Positions 18,470 to 28,540 of a stretch of DNA of 64,000 nucleotides are shown one piece after another. Numbering within the stretch: the first letter of the stretch is position 1; the number at the start of each line of letters is the position of its first letter. The position numbers were made by a program, and so were the translations under genes. Source of the DNA: a bacterium (lineage in GTDB: Bacteria; Desulfobacterota; Binatia; Binatales; Binataceae); assembly GCA_014896235.1 (NCBI GenBank), contig JADBKU010000002.1, positions 58,307-122,306 on the forward strand, written 5' to 3'. Below the pieces are notes generated by a model. It ran no database searches, had not been told where the DNA came from, and worked only from the letters and a program-made list of their open reading frames with translations.

Positions 18470-20209
18470 TTATCGCGGATCGCCGAGCGGACGGCGCCGC
18501 CGTCCGCCAATTAAGGTGAGGCCGCGCGGCGTCTTTGAGCCGTCCTCAGGCCGGGCTTGGACGCGCCGGGCCGCCAAACGGCGCGCCGCGTCGCCGAGCG
18601 GTCCGGCCTGATGCCACCGACTGTATTCTTCGAGCGTGAGGCCGCGCGCGGCTTCGAGCGCCACCGACAGCGCCGCCACGACCATCACCTGGGCGAGCAC
18701 GCTGATGCGCGGCGCGAGTCCCAGCAGACCGCCCTCGCGATCGACCGGAGCGTGAATCACCACGTTCGCAAGGCGGGCGAGCGCCGAGTCGCGTCCGCCG
18801 GTGATCGCGATCAGATGCGCGCCGTGATCGCGGATTGCGCGCGCCGCCGCGCACAATTCGGCGGTTTCGCCGCTGTTGGAGATCGCAATCACGATATCGC
18901 GCGGATCGACCTGGCCGAGGCTGCCATGCAGCGTTTCAGTGGCGTGCAGAAATGTCGCCATCGTGCCGACCGAGCATAGGATGCTTGCGGCGTAGCGCGC
19001 GACGTGTTCAGGCTTGCCGACGCCGGTCACGTGGACGCGACCGCCATCCGCGGCGGCGCCGCGGATCGCCTCGACGGCGCGGCCGATCGCGCGCAAATCG
19101 ATCGCGTCGCGCAATTCGCCCATCTCCGCGAGACAAAGGTCGAAAAAGCTCGCAACTTCGCCGAATGGCTCTGAACCGTCCGCATGTGCGGCCGGGATAT
19201 CGCTCGACGTTTGCGCCGCCTGAGGAATATTTTCGCCCAGCAAAGACAGAATTTCCGCGCGCCGTTCGAACCCGCTCGGAAAGCCGCCCGGATGAGCCGC
19301 GCAAACGGCGCCCGTGGCGTTCGCAAGGCGCCCGATCGCCGGCCAATCGAGGCCCCACCGAAGCCCCGCCAGCATCCCACCCAAAAAAGCGTCGCCGGCG
19401 CCGGTGGCGTCGATCTGGCGGATACGGAACGCCGGAATCCGGACCGCGGCGCCCGCGGCCGCAATCGCGCATCCCCGCTCGCCGTCGGTAATCACGACCG
19501 CGCGATTTCCGTAGCGGGCGCGTATCGTCTCAGCCATCCGCAACGGCTCGCGCGAACCCGCGGCGAGTTCCCGCGCCGCGGCTTTGGCCGGTTTCAGATA
19601 GGTGGCGAGACTCAGGGCGCGTTCCAGATCGGCTTGCGCGCCGAGCGTCGCGAGCGCGTCGGACGGCGGCACGTCAACGTCGAGCAGAGTGGGAATAGCC
19701 TGGGCACGGGCGAATTCCAGGATTGCGACCACGGTCGCCAGCGGCAATTGCGATATTTCAGTGGTCGCCAGATGGGCGGTGCGGAAAAAGGCCGCGTGGC
19801 GGCGGCGGACTTCCGCGGGCCGAAGTTCGGCGGTGGCGCCGCGCACCATGTAAATCGCGCGATTTCCCTCAGGATCGACAAAGATGGTCGCGCTCGAACT
19901 GGCGCTGCCGTCGAGCGTCAGGTGGTGGCGGATGCCGAGCGCGTTCATCCCGGCGCGCAGCAACTCGCCGTTGCGATCGTCGCCCATCTTGCCAAAGATG
20001 CCGACATTAAGCCCGAGCACGCGGGCCCATCCGAGATGATTCAGCGTTACGCCGCCGACCGCGGGCGCGGCGGGCCGAAGTCCGGCGGCGTCAGTCAGGA
20101 TTTTTTCGTCGGCGCCGATAATCCGCGGAGTGTGATGGAAAAAATCCACCACCATGCTGCCGCATCCGACCGCGTCGAGCTTCCGGTCACGCATCCTGCA
20201 GCGCCGCAC
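18470..20209 (-). CDS. PfkB-family carbohydrate kinase fused to SIS (phosphosugar isomerase) domain
   Basis: PfkB signatures (GGVTLNHLGWARVLG, IRQIDATGAGDAFLGGMLAGL) followed by SIS domain (VHVTGVGKPEHVARYAASILCSVGTMATFLHATETLHGSLG...VIAISNSGETAEL). Start may be ATG 20194. Confidence 0.85.
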   Translation of the reverse strand: MRRCRMRDRKLDAVGCGSMVVDFFHHTPRIIGADEKILTDAAGLRPAAPAVGGVTLNHLGWARVLGLNVGIFGKMGDDRNGELLRAGMNALGIRHHLTLDGSASSSATIFVDPEGNRAIYMVRGATAELRPAEVRRRHAAFFRTAHLATTEISQLPLATVVAILEFARAQAIPTLLDVDVPPSDALATLGAQADLERALSLATYLKPAKAAARELAAGSREPLRMAETIRARYGNRAVVITDGERGCAIAAAGAAVRIPAFRIRQIDATGAGDAFLGGMLAGLRWGLDWPAIGRLANATGAVCAAHPGGFPSGFERRAEILSLLGENIPQAAQTSSDIPAAHADGSEPFGEVASFFDLCLAEMGELRDAIDLRAIGRAVEAIRGAAADGGRVHVTGVGKPEHVARYAASILCSVGTMATFLHATETLHGSLGQVDPRDIVIAISNSGETAELCAAARAIRDHGAHLIAITGGRDSALARLANVVIHAPVDREGGLLGLAPRISVLAQVMVVAALSVALEAARGLTLEEYSRWHQAGPLGDAARRLAARRVQARPEDGSKTPRGLTLIGGRRRRPLGDPR

Positions 20210-21362
20210 GGCGCGTCGGCGGCCGCGGCGCCGCCCAATGGCTGAGCCATTCCGGCTCGAGCGTTATACAGGCGCGCCGGCGCAATTCGTTGAAGCGCCG
20301 GATAAAGACGCGGCGTTCGTCGGCTTCGAGTTTTGGCGTTCCATCCGCGACCGCGTCGCTGGAAATGACGCCCAGATGCTTCAGGCCGGCCTTGAGGCAG
20401 GCAATCGTGCGTTTTTTGCCCTTGTCCGGCGACTCCACGGCTTGGCGGAATTCCTCCATGATGGCGCCGTAGCGATCCATCAGCGCGAAGTCGCTGGCAA
20501 GGCAGACTTCCCAGGCCCGCCGCCATTCGCGCGGCATCAAATTGGATGCGCCCGCGACGACGCCGTGGGGCAGGGCGCCGTTGGTCAGATAACGGTTCCA
20601 TCCGGAGCGCAGCCGGCCGCGCAGCCCGGCGCGCGGCCGGAAAAGGTCGAAGATGAGATATGCGTTGCCGGGATAGATCGCGAAATCGCCCGACTTTTTG
20701 AAATGCGCGGCGGCGCGCGTGTAATTGCCCAGCACCGCTTTGCCGGAGGTCACCTTGACGCCGCGCACATAGGGCAATTGACTCATCCGTTTCACGTCGC
20801 GCGTATGCAGGTGCGGCGACTTGCCGGCCGCCGCGATGTCTTCGTTGTCGTAAAGATAAATCGGAAGCGTGCGCCCGCGCCGCTCGAACGTCTTGCCGAT
20901 GTCGTGCGTGACGAATTCCACCGGATCGTCCACGTCGGCGATCGACAGCGGCGCGACCACCGCCGCATCCGCGGCGATTTCGAGCGCATGGTCGAGGTTC
21001 TCAAGGGTCTCGGCGCGCGTTGGCGCGGTGATTCCGGCCCACGCCTCGGCGGTCTTGCCGGCCGCAGCGGCGCTTCGGCATTCCTCGACCGCGATTCGCG
21101 CAACCAATTGGCGGCGCGAATTGTCCATCCGGTTCCATTCGCCGGTGGTTCCGGCGGCGAAGATAATCTGCGCGCCCTGCAGCGCATAGCGCACGACGGC
21201 GCGCTGTTCTTCAACGAGGATGCGACCGGCCCCGTCAAGCACCGTGACAATCGGAACCGAAAGTCCCGCCGGCGGCCGATAGCGCGCCGGCGTCCGGTCG
21301 CGCCGGCCCCGGGCCGCCGCCAGCGAAAACAGCTTGCTGCGGGATTTTCCGTTGGCGGTCAT
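20187..21362 (-). CDS. Dihydrodipicolinate synthase/N-acetylneuraminate lyase family protein
   Basis: IIFAAGTTGEWNRM (GTTGE), LPIYLYDNED, VRGVKVTSGK (candidate Schiff-base Lys). Confidence 0.75.
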   Translation of the reverse strand: MTANGKSRSKLFSLAAARGRRDRTPARYRPPAGLSVPIVTVLDGAGRILVEEQRAVVRYALQGAQIIFAAGTTGEWNRMDNSRRQLVARIAVEECRSAAAAGKTAEAWAGITAPTRAETLENLDHALEIAADAAVVAPLSIADVDDPVEFVTHDIGKTFERRGRTLPIYLYDNEDIAAAGKSPHLHTRDVKRMSQLPYVRGVKVTSGKAVLGNYTRAAAHFKKSGDFAIYPGNAYLIFDLFRPRAGLRGRLRSGWNRYLTNGALPHGVVAGASNLMPREWRRAWEVCLASDFALMDRYGAIMEEFRQAVESPDKGKKRTIACLKAGLKHLGVISSDAVADGTPKLEADERRVFIRRFNELRRRACITLEPEWLSHWAAPRPPTRRAALQDA

Positions 21363-21374
21363 CGCGCGGCGTCC

Positions 21375-22109
21375 CTAGAGCAGCAACAGTCCGAGATGCG
21401 TCGCATAGGTGTAATCTCCGCCCAAATCATAGCTGTAATTCTGGACCAATCCCTCGAAGCGAATGTGGTAGTCGCCGTCGGCGTCCCTCGCGCCTGCGGG
21501 TGGATTCATCGCCCACATCCCCTTTTTGCAGGCGTCGATCATTGCCTGATCGACTTTGGCCACGCCCGAGCGCTGCTCGATCGCGATATCGGTCAGCCGG
21601 CCGTGAGCATTCAGGGTGAGCCGCAAAATCACCGGTTTAATATCGCTCGGCAGCGCGTATTGACCGAACCTCGCCGCTTCGATTTCCTGCGCCGCTTTGA
21701 GCGTCTGTCGGAGCATCGTGTAGCCAAACTCGGGATATTTACGAGCTTTGGCGTTAAGCAAGGTCGTATCGCCGGGCGGCGGCTTGACGTCGCCGGTATA
21801 GATATTTGCGGTTGGATTCGCCAGGTAAAGCCGCGCCAGCGTCGAGTTGGTCGCCGCCTGTTGATTGGTCGCGGCAGTTGGCGCCGGCGCTTTCAGCAAA
21901 TTGCGGTTCGCGAGCAAACTCGACGTCGTATTAGCGTTCGAAAGCTGGTCTAGATTCGTCACGACTCGCGCTCCGCCGGCGTAATCGGGGCTGGCCGCCG
22001 CGGCCGTTTGTGCGGCCGAATTGCCGCTGCCGCCGGCGCCGCATCCGGCCACCGCCGCCGCCAGCGCCGCCGCCGCGATTCGCTTGAACCAGACCCCCGC
22101 GATCTCCAT
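21375..22109 (-). CDS. Lipoprotein with TonB-like C-terminal domain
   Basis: Lipobox AAAVAGC; C-terminal VILRLTLNAHGRLTDIAIEQRSGVAKVDQAMIDACKKGMW. Confidence 0.6.
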   Translation of the reverse strand: MEIAGVWFKRIAAAALAAAVAGCGAGGSGNSAAQTAAAASPDYAGGARVVTNLDQLSNANTTSSLLANRNLLKAPAPTAATNQQAATNSTLARLYLANPTANIYTGDVKPPPGDTTLLNAKARKYPEFGYTMLRQTLKAAQEIEAARFGQYALPSDIKPVILRLTLNAHGRLTDIAIEQRSGVAKVDQAMIDACKKGMWAMNPPAGARDADGDYHIRFEGLVQNYSYDLGGDYTYATHLGLLLL

Positions 22110-22361
22110 CGAATGCCCGTTCCCGGCCGCCCGGCGGCACGCCGCTCCGATGAGCGTGGTATTTTAATACCTAATAATCGAAAATTTCAAACATAAGAAA
22201 CATGAAAATCTTTCAAGGCCGTCCGGGGCCGCGTATGCGGCGGCTTGCGGGCGCGCCGGCGATGGTTATTCTAAGAGAATGGAGGCGGCCGGAAAGAATT
22301 GAGCGGACGCCTTGCGCATGTTAGGATGCGAGGGTTTGCAGGAGCGGCTCGGTACGAATCG

Positions 22362-22562
22362 ATGAAAGCTGGAATCCATCCGCAATATCGTCGCTGCGTG
22401 GTGACCTGTGCATGCGGCAATACTTTCGAGACGCGTTCGACGCAACCCGAGATTCATGTCGAGGTCTGCTCGAACTGCCATCCGTTTTACACCGGCCAGC
22501 ATCGGCTGGTCGATACGGCCGGCCGGGTCGAGCGCTTCAAGCGCAAATACGGCATGAAGTAG
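22362..22562 (+). CDS. rpmE: 50S ribosomal protein L31
   Basis: 66 aa [66 protein letters not shown]. Confidence 0.97.
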   Translation: MKAGIHPQYRRCVVTCACGNTFETRSTQPEIHVEVCSNCHPFYTGQHRLVDTAGRVERFKRKYGMK

Positions 22563-22705
22563 CATTGCAACTCCCTCCGCCATGGGCGAATGCAAACGCC
22601 CGGGCGGCTGGGAGATACGGTCGGCGCCGGCGATTGCCGCGCGCCGTTTTATTTTGCCTTATGCCGTCCGGGCTTCGATAACGAAGCCGCGCCGCATCAA
22701 ATGCA

Positions 22706-23767
22706 ATGCTCGATAAACTCAAAGGCATAGAGGATCGCTACGGCGAGCTGGAACGCCGCCTGAGCGATCCGGCGGTGATCGCGAACAATCGCGAGTATGC
22801 CGCGCTCGCGCGCGAGCGCGCGCAGTTGGGCGAAGTCGCGGCGGCGATTCGCGACTATCGCAAGCTGCTCGGCGAAATCGCCGGCCATCGCGCGCTGCTC
22901 GATGGCGACGACGCGGAGCTGCGCGAACTCGTCAAAGCGGAGCTGCCCGCGATGCTCAAGCGGCAGGCCGCTCAGGAAGAGCGCCTCAAGGAACTGCTCG
23001 CGCCGCGCGACCCCAACGACGATCGCAACGTCCTGCTCGAAATACGCGCCGGCACGGGCGGCGAAGAGGCGTCGCTCTTCGCCAGCGATTTGTTCCGTAT
23101 GTACTCGCGCTACGCCGAACGCCATCGCTGGAAAATCGAAACGCTCAGCCTCAGCACGACCGGCCTTGGCGGAATCAAGGAAGTCGTCGCCCAGATCACG
23201 GGCCAAGGCGCCTACAGCCGGCTCAAATTCGAGGGCGGCGTCCATCGCGTGCAGCGCGTTCCGGCGACCGAAGCCTCGGGACGAATCCATACCTCGGCGG
23301 TGACCGTCGCGGTGATGCCCGAAGCGGACGAAGTCGAGGTCAATATCAACGAGGAAAAGGATTTGCGGATCGACGTGATGCGGGCGTCGGGGCCGGGAGG
23401 GCAAAGCGTCAACACGACCGACTCGGCGGTGCGCATCACGCACCTCCCGACCGGGATGGTGATTGTCTGTCGCGACGAAAAATCGCAGCACAAGAACAAG
23501 GCGCGCGCGCTCAAGATTCTGCGCGCCCGCCTGCTCGATCTCGCCCGCGCCGAACAGGACGCGAAGATCGCCGAGGCGCGGCGCTCGATGGTCGGTTCGG
23601 GGGACCGCTCCGAACGGATCCGCACCTACAACTTTCCGCAATCGCGCGTCACCGACCATCGGGTCAACCTGACGCTTCATCAGCTCGATCAAGTCTTGGA
23701 CGGCGCGCTCGATCCGATAATTGACGCGCTCGCGACCAGGGAGCGCGCCGAAGCGCTGGGCGCGTGA
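22706..23767 (+). CDS. prfA: Peptide chain release factor 1
   Basis: GPGGQSVNTTDSAVRITHLPTG (GGQ) and RVPATEASGRIHTS (PAT-type codon recognition motif of RF1). Confidence 0.97.
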   Translation: MLDKLKGIEDRYGELERRLSDPAVIANNREYAALARERAQLGEVAAAIRDYRKLLGEIAGHRALLDGDDAELRELVKAELPAMLKRQAAQEERLKELLAPRDPNDDRNVLLEIRAGTGGEEASLFASDLFRMYSRYAERHRWKIETLSLSTTGLGGIKEVVAQITGQGAYSRLKFEGGVHRVQRVPATEASGRIHTSAVTVAVMPEADEVEVNINEEKDLRIDVMRASGPGGQSVNTTDSAVRITHLPTGMVIVCRDEKSQHKNKARALKILRARLLDLARAEQDAKIAEARRSMVGSGDRSERIRTYNFPQSRVTDHRVNLTLHQLDQVLDGALDPIIDALATRERAEALGA

Positions 23768-23798
23768 CGCCAGCGCACGAGTCGCGCTGATCGCGCCG

Positions 23799-24677
23799 AT
23801 GTCGCCGGACGAACGCGCCAGCCTCGGCCGCACGCTCACCGACGCGGCCGCGATTCTCGCCGCCGCTGGAATCGACACGCCGCGCTTTGACGCCGAGCTG
23901 TTGCTGGCGGCCGCGGCGGGCGCCGATCGCGCGAGTCTTTACAGCGGCGGAGTGAAGCTCGACGACGCGGCGCGGGAACGGCTGGCGGAGATGATCGAGT
24001 TGCGCGCGCGCCGCATGCCGCTTGCGTATATCGTAGGGCGGCGCGAGTTCTTTTCGCTCGATATCGACGTCGCGCCCGGCGTGCTGATTCCGCGTCCGGA
24101 GACGGAAACGCTCGTCGCCGCGGCGTTAAGCCTGATGCGTGATCGGCCGGGCCCGCGCGTGCTCGATCTCGGATGCGGCTCGGGCGCGATCGTGATTGCG
24201 CTGGCGGTCAATGCGCCGCAAGCGCGGTACGTCGCCTCCGATCTCTCCGAAGATGCGCTCGAAATCGCGGCGCACAACGCCGCGCGCCACGGCGTCGCCG
24301 GGCGAATCGAGTTTCGGCATGCGGATTTGTTCGCGCCGCTCGACGGCGCCGGCGAATTCGGCCGCTTCGATCTGATCGTATCCAATCCGCCTTATATCGC
24401 GGACGCGGAATTGGCCGGCCTGGCGCCGGAAATCCGCGACTTCGAGCCGCGCGTCGCGCTGGCCGGCGGCGCGGACGGCCTTGATTTCTATCGCCGGCTC
24501 GCGCGCGCCCTGAACGCGCATCTGGCGCCCGGCGGAACGGCGATGGTCGAGGTCGGCGCCGGACAGGCGCGGCAAGTCGCGGCGATGTTCAGCGCGGCCG
24601 GTTTGACGGAGATCGAGACGGCGCGCGATCTCGCGGGGGTCGAGCGCGTCGTGCGCGGCGTCAAACCGACCGAGTAA
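23799..24677 (+). CDS. prmC: Release factor glutamine methyltransferase
   Basis: VLDLGCGSGAIVIALA, IVSNPPYIAD; follows prfA. Likely start ATG 23799. Confidence 0.94.
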   Translation: MSPDERASLGRTLTDAAAILAAAGIDTPRFDAELLLAAAAGADRASLYSGGVKLDDAARERLAEMIELRARRMPLAYIVGRREFFSLDIDVAPGVLIPRPETETLVAAALSLMRDRPGPRVLDLGCGSGAIVIALAVNAPQARYVASDLSEDALEIAAHNAARHGVAGRIEFRHADLFAPLDGAGEFGRFDLIVSNPPYIADAELAGLAPEIRDFEPRVALAGGADGLDFYRRLARALNAHLAPGGTAMVEVGAGQARQVAAMFSAAGLTEIETARDLAGVERVVRGVKPTE

Positions 24678-24938
24678 TCAGCGATGGCCCTGATTGCCGA
24701 CGATCGTGTGGTATGAAATCAGCAGGATAATCGCGCCCATCGCCGCGACCCCTACGCTGTACGGATTCAAGCCTCCGATGCCGGGTTCGCCGAGAACGTT
24801 GAAGATGTAGCTGCCGATCAGCGCTCCCGCCACGCCCAACGCCAAATCGTACAGCAGGCCTTGACCTTTTTGGTTGACGACGCGGCTGGCGATAAAGCCG
24901 GCGATTATTCCCACTCCGATCCAAGCCAGGATACCCAT
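24678..24938 (-). CDS. GlsB/YeaQ/YmgE family small membrane protein
   Basis: MGILAWIGVGIIAGFIASRVVNQKGQGLLYDLALGVAGALIGSYIFN. Confidence 0.88.
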   Translation of the reverse strand: MGILAWIGVGIIAGFIASRVVNQKGQGLLYDLALGVAGALIGSYIFNVLGEPGIGGLNPYSVGVAAMGAIILLISYHTIVGNQGHR

Positions 24939-25211
24939 CGTAACGCCCCCTTGAAGACGCGGTTCCCGCGAACCGCGGTCTTCAATTCTACAATTACCTG
25001 TCCGCGATCGATCGAAATTCAAGGGGGGCGCCGATCATGCCTGAGGTTAGAGCGGTGAAGGCGCGGCTACAGGCGTTTCTTCACGTTAACGGCGGCGGCC
25101 GCGATGGATTCGTTTCGCAAAGACGTTCGTCATCCGGGACGTGCCTTGGATGCGCGCCTCTGACAGAATCGATGGCTCACCGCGCTCGTGCGGAAAAGGG
25201 GGAGCTAGCGG

Positions 25212-26477
25212 TTGGCGATGGATCGAATGATCATTCACGGCGGCGTGCCTTTGCGCGGCACGGTCGCATTGAGCGGCAGCAAAAACGCCGCGCTGCCGAT
25301 CATGATGGCGGCGACGCTCACCGCCGAGCCGGTGACGCTCCGCAACGTGCCGCGCCTGCGCGATGTCAGGACGGCGATCGAACTGCTGGGCGGACTGGGC
25401 GTGGCCGCGCGATGGACCGGCGAACACGAACTTGAACTGCACGCCCATACGCTGAGCGCGCACGAGGCGCCGTACGATCTGGTCAAAACGATGCGCGCGT
25501 CGTTCGTGGTGCTGGGACCGCTGCTGGCGCGCGCGGGCCGGGCGCGGGTTTCGACTCCGGGCGGATGCGCGATCGGCGCGCGGCCCGTCAATTTGCATAT
25601 CGCCGGAGTGCGGGCGCTCGGCGCGCGCGTGCAACTGCGCCACGGTTACGTCGAAGCGCACGCGCCGCGCCTTTCCGGCGCGCGGATCTGGCTCGATAAT
25701 CCGAGCGTCGGCGCGACCGAGAATATCCTGATGGCTGCGACGCTGGCGCGCGGCCGCACCGTCATCGAAAACGCCGCGCGCGAACCCGAAGTGGCCGATC
25801 TGGCGCGGATGCTCACGGCGATGGGCGCGCAAATCTCAGGCGCGGGCACGCACGTGATCGAAATCGAGGGCGTCGAACGCCTGCACGGCGCCGAGCATAC
25901 CGTGATTCCCGATCGGATCGAGGCGGGGTCGCTGATGGCCGCCGCCGCGGCGACCGGCGGCGAAATCGTGATCAGCGGCGCGCCGGTGAACGATCTGGAC
26001 GCGGTGATCGTCAAGCTGCGCGAGGCGGGCGTCGAAATCGAAGCCGTCGCGGGCGGACTCAGAGTCGCGCGGCCCGGCCGCTTGCGCCCGATCGAACTGC
26101 GGACGCTGCCGTATCCCGGCTTTCCGACCGATCTGCAGGCTCAGATGATGGCGATGCTGACGCTGGCGGACGGCGCCTCGGTAATCACCGAGACGATCTT
26201 CGAAAACCGCTTCATGCACGCGCAGGAGCTGATCCGAATGGGCGCGGATATCGTGATGAAAGGCGCCACGGCGGTGGTGCGCGGCCCCTCGCGGCTGAGC
26301 GGCGCGCCGGTGATGGCTACCGACTTGCGCGCCTCGATGGGCCTGATTGTCGCGGGATTGGCGGCCGAAAACACGACCTCGGTCAGCCGCGTGTATCATC
26401 TGGATCGCGGGTATGAAGCGCTCGATCGCAAGTTGGCCGCGCTCGGCGCGCGAATCGAACGGACCGCCGATGAGTGA
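25212..26477 (+). CDS. murA: UDP-N-acetylglucosamine 1-carboxyvinyltransferase
   Basis: GGVPLRGTVALSGSKNAALPIMMAATLTAEPVTLRNVPRLRDV; GYPGFPTDLQAQMMAMLTLADG-type motif. Confidence 0.96.
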   Translation: MAMDRMIIHGGVPLRGTVALSGSKNAALPIMMAATLTAEPVTLRNVPRLRDVRTAIELLGGLGVAARWTGEHELELHAHTLSAHEAPYDLVKTMRASFVVLGPLLARAGRARVSTPGGCAIGARPVNLHIAGVRALGARVQLRHGYVEAHAPRLSGARIWLDNPSVGATENILMAATLARGRTVIENAAREPEVADLARMLTAMGAQISGAGTHVIEIEGVERLHGAEHTVIPDRIEAGSLMAAAAATGGEIVISGAPVNDLDAVIVKLREAGVEIEAVAGGLRVARPGRLRPIELRTLPYPGFPTDLQAQMMAMLTLADGASVITETIFENRFMHAQELIRMGADIVMKGATAVVRGPSRLSGAPVMATDLRASMGLIVAGLAAENTTSVSRVYHLDRGYEALDRKLAALGARIERTADE

Positions 26478-27903
26478 GGAAGCGCGCATCCTGACCGCAA
26501 ATCGCAAAGCGAATTCAAAGGCGCGGCTGAAGATTTATGACGCCGGCTCGCCGGCGCTCGCGCGCTTGCTCGCCGCGCTCGGCGGTCGGCGCGCGGCGGA
26601 CGGCGGGAAACTTGACGCGGCGGTGGCTGAAATAATCGCGACCGTGCGCCGCCGCGGCGATCGCGCATTGATCGACTACGCGCGGCGCTTCGACCGCGCG
26701 CGCCTGACGCCGGCGACGCTGCGCGTCACGGGCGAGGAATTGCGGGCCGCGCGCGACGGATTGCCCGCGCCCGAGCGGCGCGCCCTGGAGCTGGCCGCGC
26801 GGCGTATCGCGGAGTTCCATCGCCGCACGCTCGAGCATTCTTTCGCTTATCGCGACCGACATGGGATGCGGCTCGGACAGATCGTCCGGCCGCTGCGGCG
26901 CGTGGGAATTTACGTGCCCGGCGGGATGGGCGCGTATCCCTCGACCGTGCTGATGAACGCGCTGCCGGCGCGCGTCGCCGGAGTGAAGGAAATCGTGATG
27001 GTCTCGCCGGCGTCGGCGGAGGGCGACCGGCCGGCCGCGCTGGCGGCGGCGGCGATCGCGGGGGTGGACGAAGTCTACCGGATCGGCGGCGCTCATGCGG
27101 TCGCGGCGCTGGCCTTCGGCACGAAAACGATCGCGCCGGTGGACAAGATTGTCGGACCCGGCAACGCCTGGGTGCAGGCGGCCAAGCGGATGGTTTACGG
27201 CGCGGTCGATATCGACAAGATGGCGGGGCCGAGCGAAGTGCTGGTGATCGCCGACCACAAGGCGAATCCCGAATGGGTCGCGGCCGATTTGATCGCGCAG
27301 GCGGAACACGGCTCGGGCGACGAAGCGGCGATCCTGGTCACGCCGTCGCGCGCGCTGGCCGAGGCGTCAGCCGCCGCGGTCGATCGGGCGCTCAGGGATT
27401 TGCCGCGCGCCGGAGCGGTCGCCCGGGTATTCAGGAATCGCGCCGCTGCGGTCGTGGTGAAGGACCTCGACGCCGCCTTCGAGCTGGCGAACCAAATCGC
27501 GCCGGAGCATCTGGAGTTGGAAATCGAGCAGGCGGCGCGATGGCTCGGGCGGGTCGCCAACGCCGGCGCGGTGTTCGTCGGCGGGCGGAGTCCGGCGCCG
27601 CTGGGCGACTATCTGGCGGGGCCGAACCACGTTTTGCCGACGGGCGGATCGGCGCGCTTCGCCTCGCCGCTCGGCGCCTACGACTTCCTGAAGCGAACCA
27701 GTATAATCGAGGCGTCGGCGCGGTCGCTGCGAGCGTTGGGGCCGGCGGCGGCCCGTCTGGCGCGGATGGAAGGACTCGAGGCGCACGCCCGCGCGATCGA
27801 AATTCGCGCCGGCGACGCGGCGGCCGTCGTCAAAGCCAAGCGGCGAGGAAAGGTGGGCGCGCAGCGCAAACGATCAGATGGAATCGCGAAACCGGACGCA
27901 TAG
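26470..27903 (+). CDS. hisD: Histidinol dehydrogenase
   Basis: VGIYVPGGMGAYPSTVLMNALPARVAGV, KIVGPGNAWVQAAKRMVYGAVDIDKMAGPSEVLVIAD; ATG 26470 overlaps murA stop. Confidence 0.97.
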   Translation: MSEEARILTANRKANSKARLKIYDAGSPALARLLAALGGRRAADGGKLDAAVAEIIATVRRRGDRALIDYARRFDRARLTPATLRVTGEELRAARDGLPAPERRALELAARRIAEFHRRTLEHSFAYRDRHGMRLGQIVRPLRRVGIYVPGGMGAYPSTVLMNALPARVAGVKEIVMVSPASAEGDRPAALAAAAIAGVDEVYRIGGAHAVAALAFGTKTIAPVDKIVGPGNAWVQAAKRMVYGAVDIDKMAGPSEVLVIADHKANPEWVAADLIAQAEHGSGDEAAILVTPSRALAEASAAAVDRALRDLPRAGAVARVFRNRAAAVVVKDLDAAFELANQIAPEHLELEIEQAARWLGRVANAGAVFVGGRSPAPLGDYLAGPNHVLPTGGSARFASPLGAYDFLKRTSIIEASARSLRALGPAAARLARMEGLEAHARAIEIRAGDAAAVVKAKRRGKVGAQRKRSDGIAKPDA

Positions 27904-28540
27904 CCGGACTGTTGCCGCGGCAAGTTCCGCGCAGAAGACGGCGGCCGCGCCGCCGCGCGTGGCGCAGATCGAGCGGCGCACGCGCGAAACCTCGATCGAG
28001 GCCGCGCTCCGGCTTGACGGCTCCGGCCATGGCGAAATCGCGACCGGCGTGCCGTTTCTCGATCACATGCTGGAAAGCTTCGCGCGCCACGGTTTTTTCG
28101 ATCTGCGCGTGAACGCGACCGGCGATTTGCATATCGACGACCATCACACGGTCGAAGACGTCGGGATCGTGCTCGGCCGCGCGTTTCGCGAGGCGCTGGG
28201 CGATCGCTCGGGAATTCGGCGCTTCGGCCATGCGGTCGCGCCGCTGGACGAGGCGCTGTGCGCGGCCACCGTGGATATCAGCGGCAGATCGTACCTGGCG
28301 TATGGCCTCGAAATCCGCGAGGAGCGGATCGGCAACTTCCAGACCGTACTGGTCGGCGACTTCATGAAGGCGTTCGCCGACGAGACCGGCATGAATCTCC
28401 ATCTGGTGATGCATTCGGGCCGCAATCCGCATCATATCGTCGAAGCCGCCTTCAAGGCGCTGGCGCGCGCTATGGATCAGGCGACGGCGATCGAGCCGCG
28501 GCTGAGCGGAGCGCTCTCGACCAAGGGGACGCTGTCCTGA
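27878..28540 (+). CDS. hisB: Imidazoleglycerol-phosphate dehydratase
   Basis: GVPFLDHMLESFARHGFFDLRV, GDLHIDDHHTVEDVGIVLG, MNLHLVMHSGRNPHHIVEAAFKALARA. Confidence 0.97.
   Translation: MESRNRTHSRTVAAASSAQKTAAAPPRVAQIERRTRETSIEAALRLDGSGHGEIATGVPFLDHMLESFARHGFFDLRVNATGDLHIDDHHTVEDVGIVLGRAFREALGDRSGIRRFGHAVAPLDEALCAATVDISGRSYLAYGLEIREERIGNFQTVLVGDFMKAFADETGMNLHLVMHSGRNPHHIVEAAFKALARAMDQATAIEPRLSGALSTKGTLS

Noticed and set aside
19184-20245. 353-aa + strand ORF opposite the PfkB-SIS fusion
   Set aside because: Low-complexity Arg/Gly-rich shadow ORF without an SD or domain.
20154-21953. 599-aa + strand ORF spanning two minus-strand genes
   Set aside because: Lies antisense across the DHDPS-like and TonB-like genes; composition is typical of spurious high-GC reading frames.
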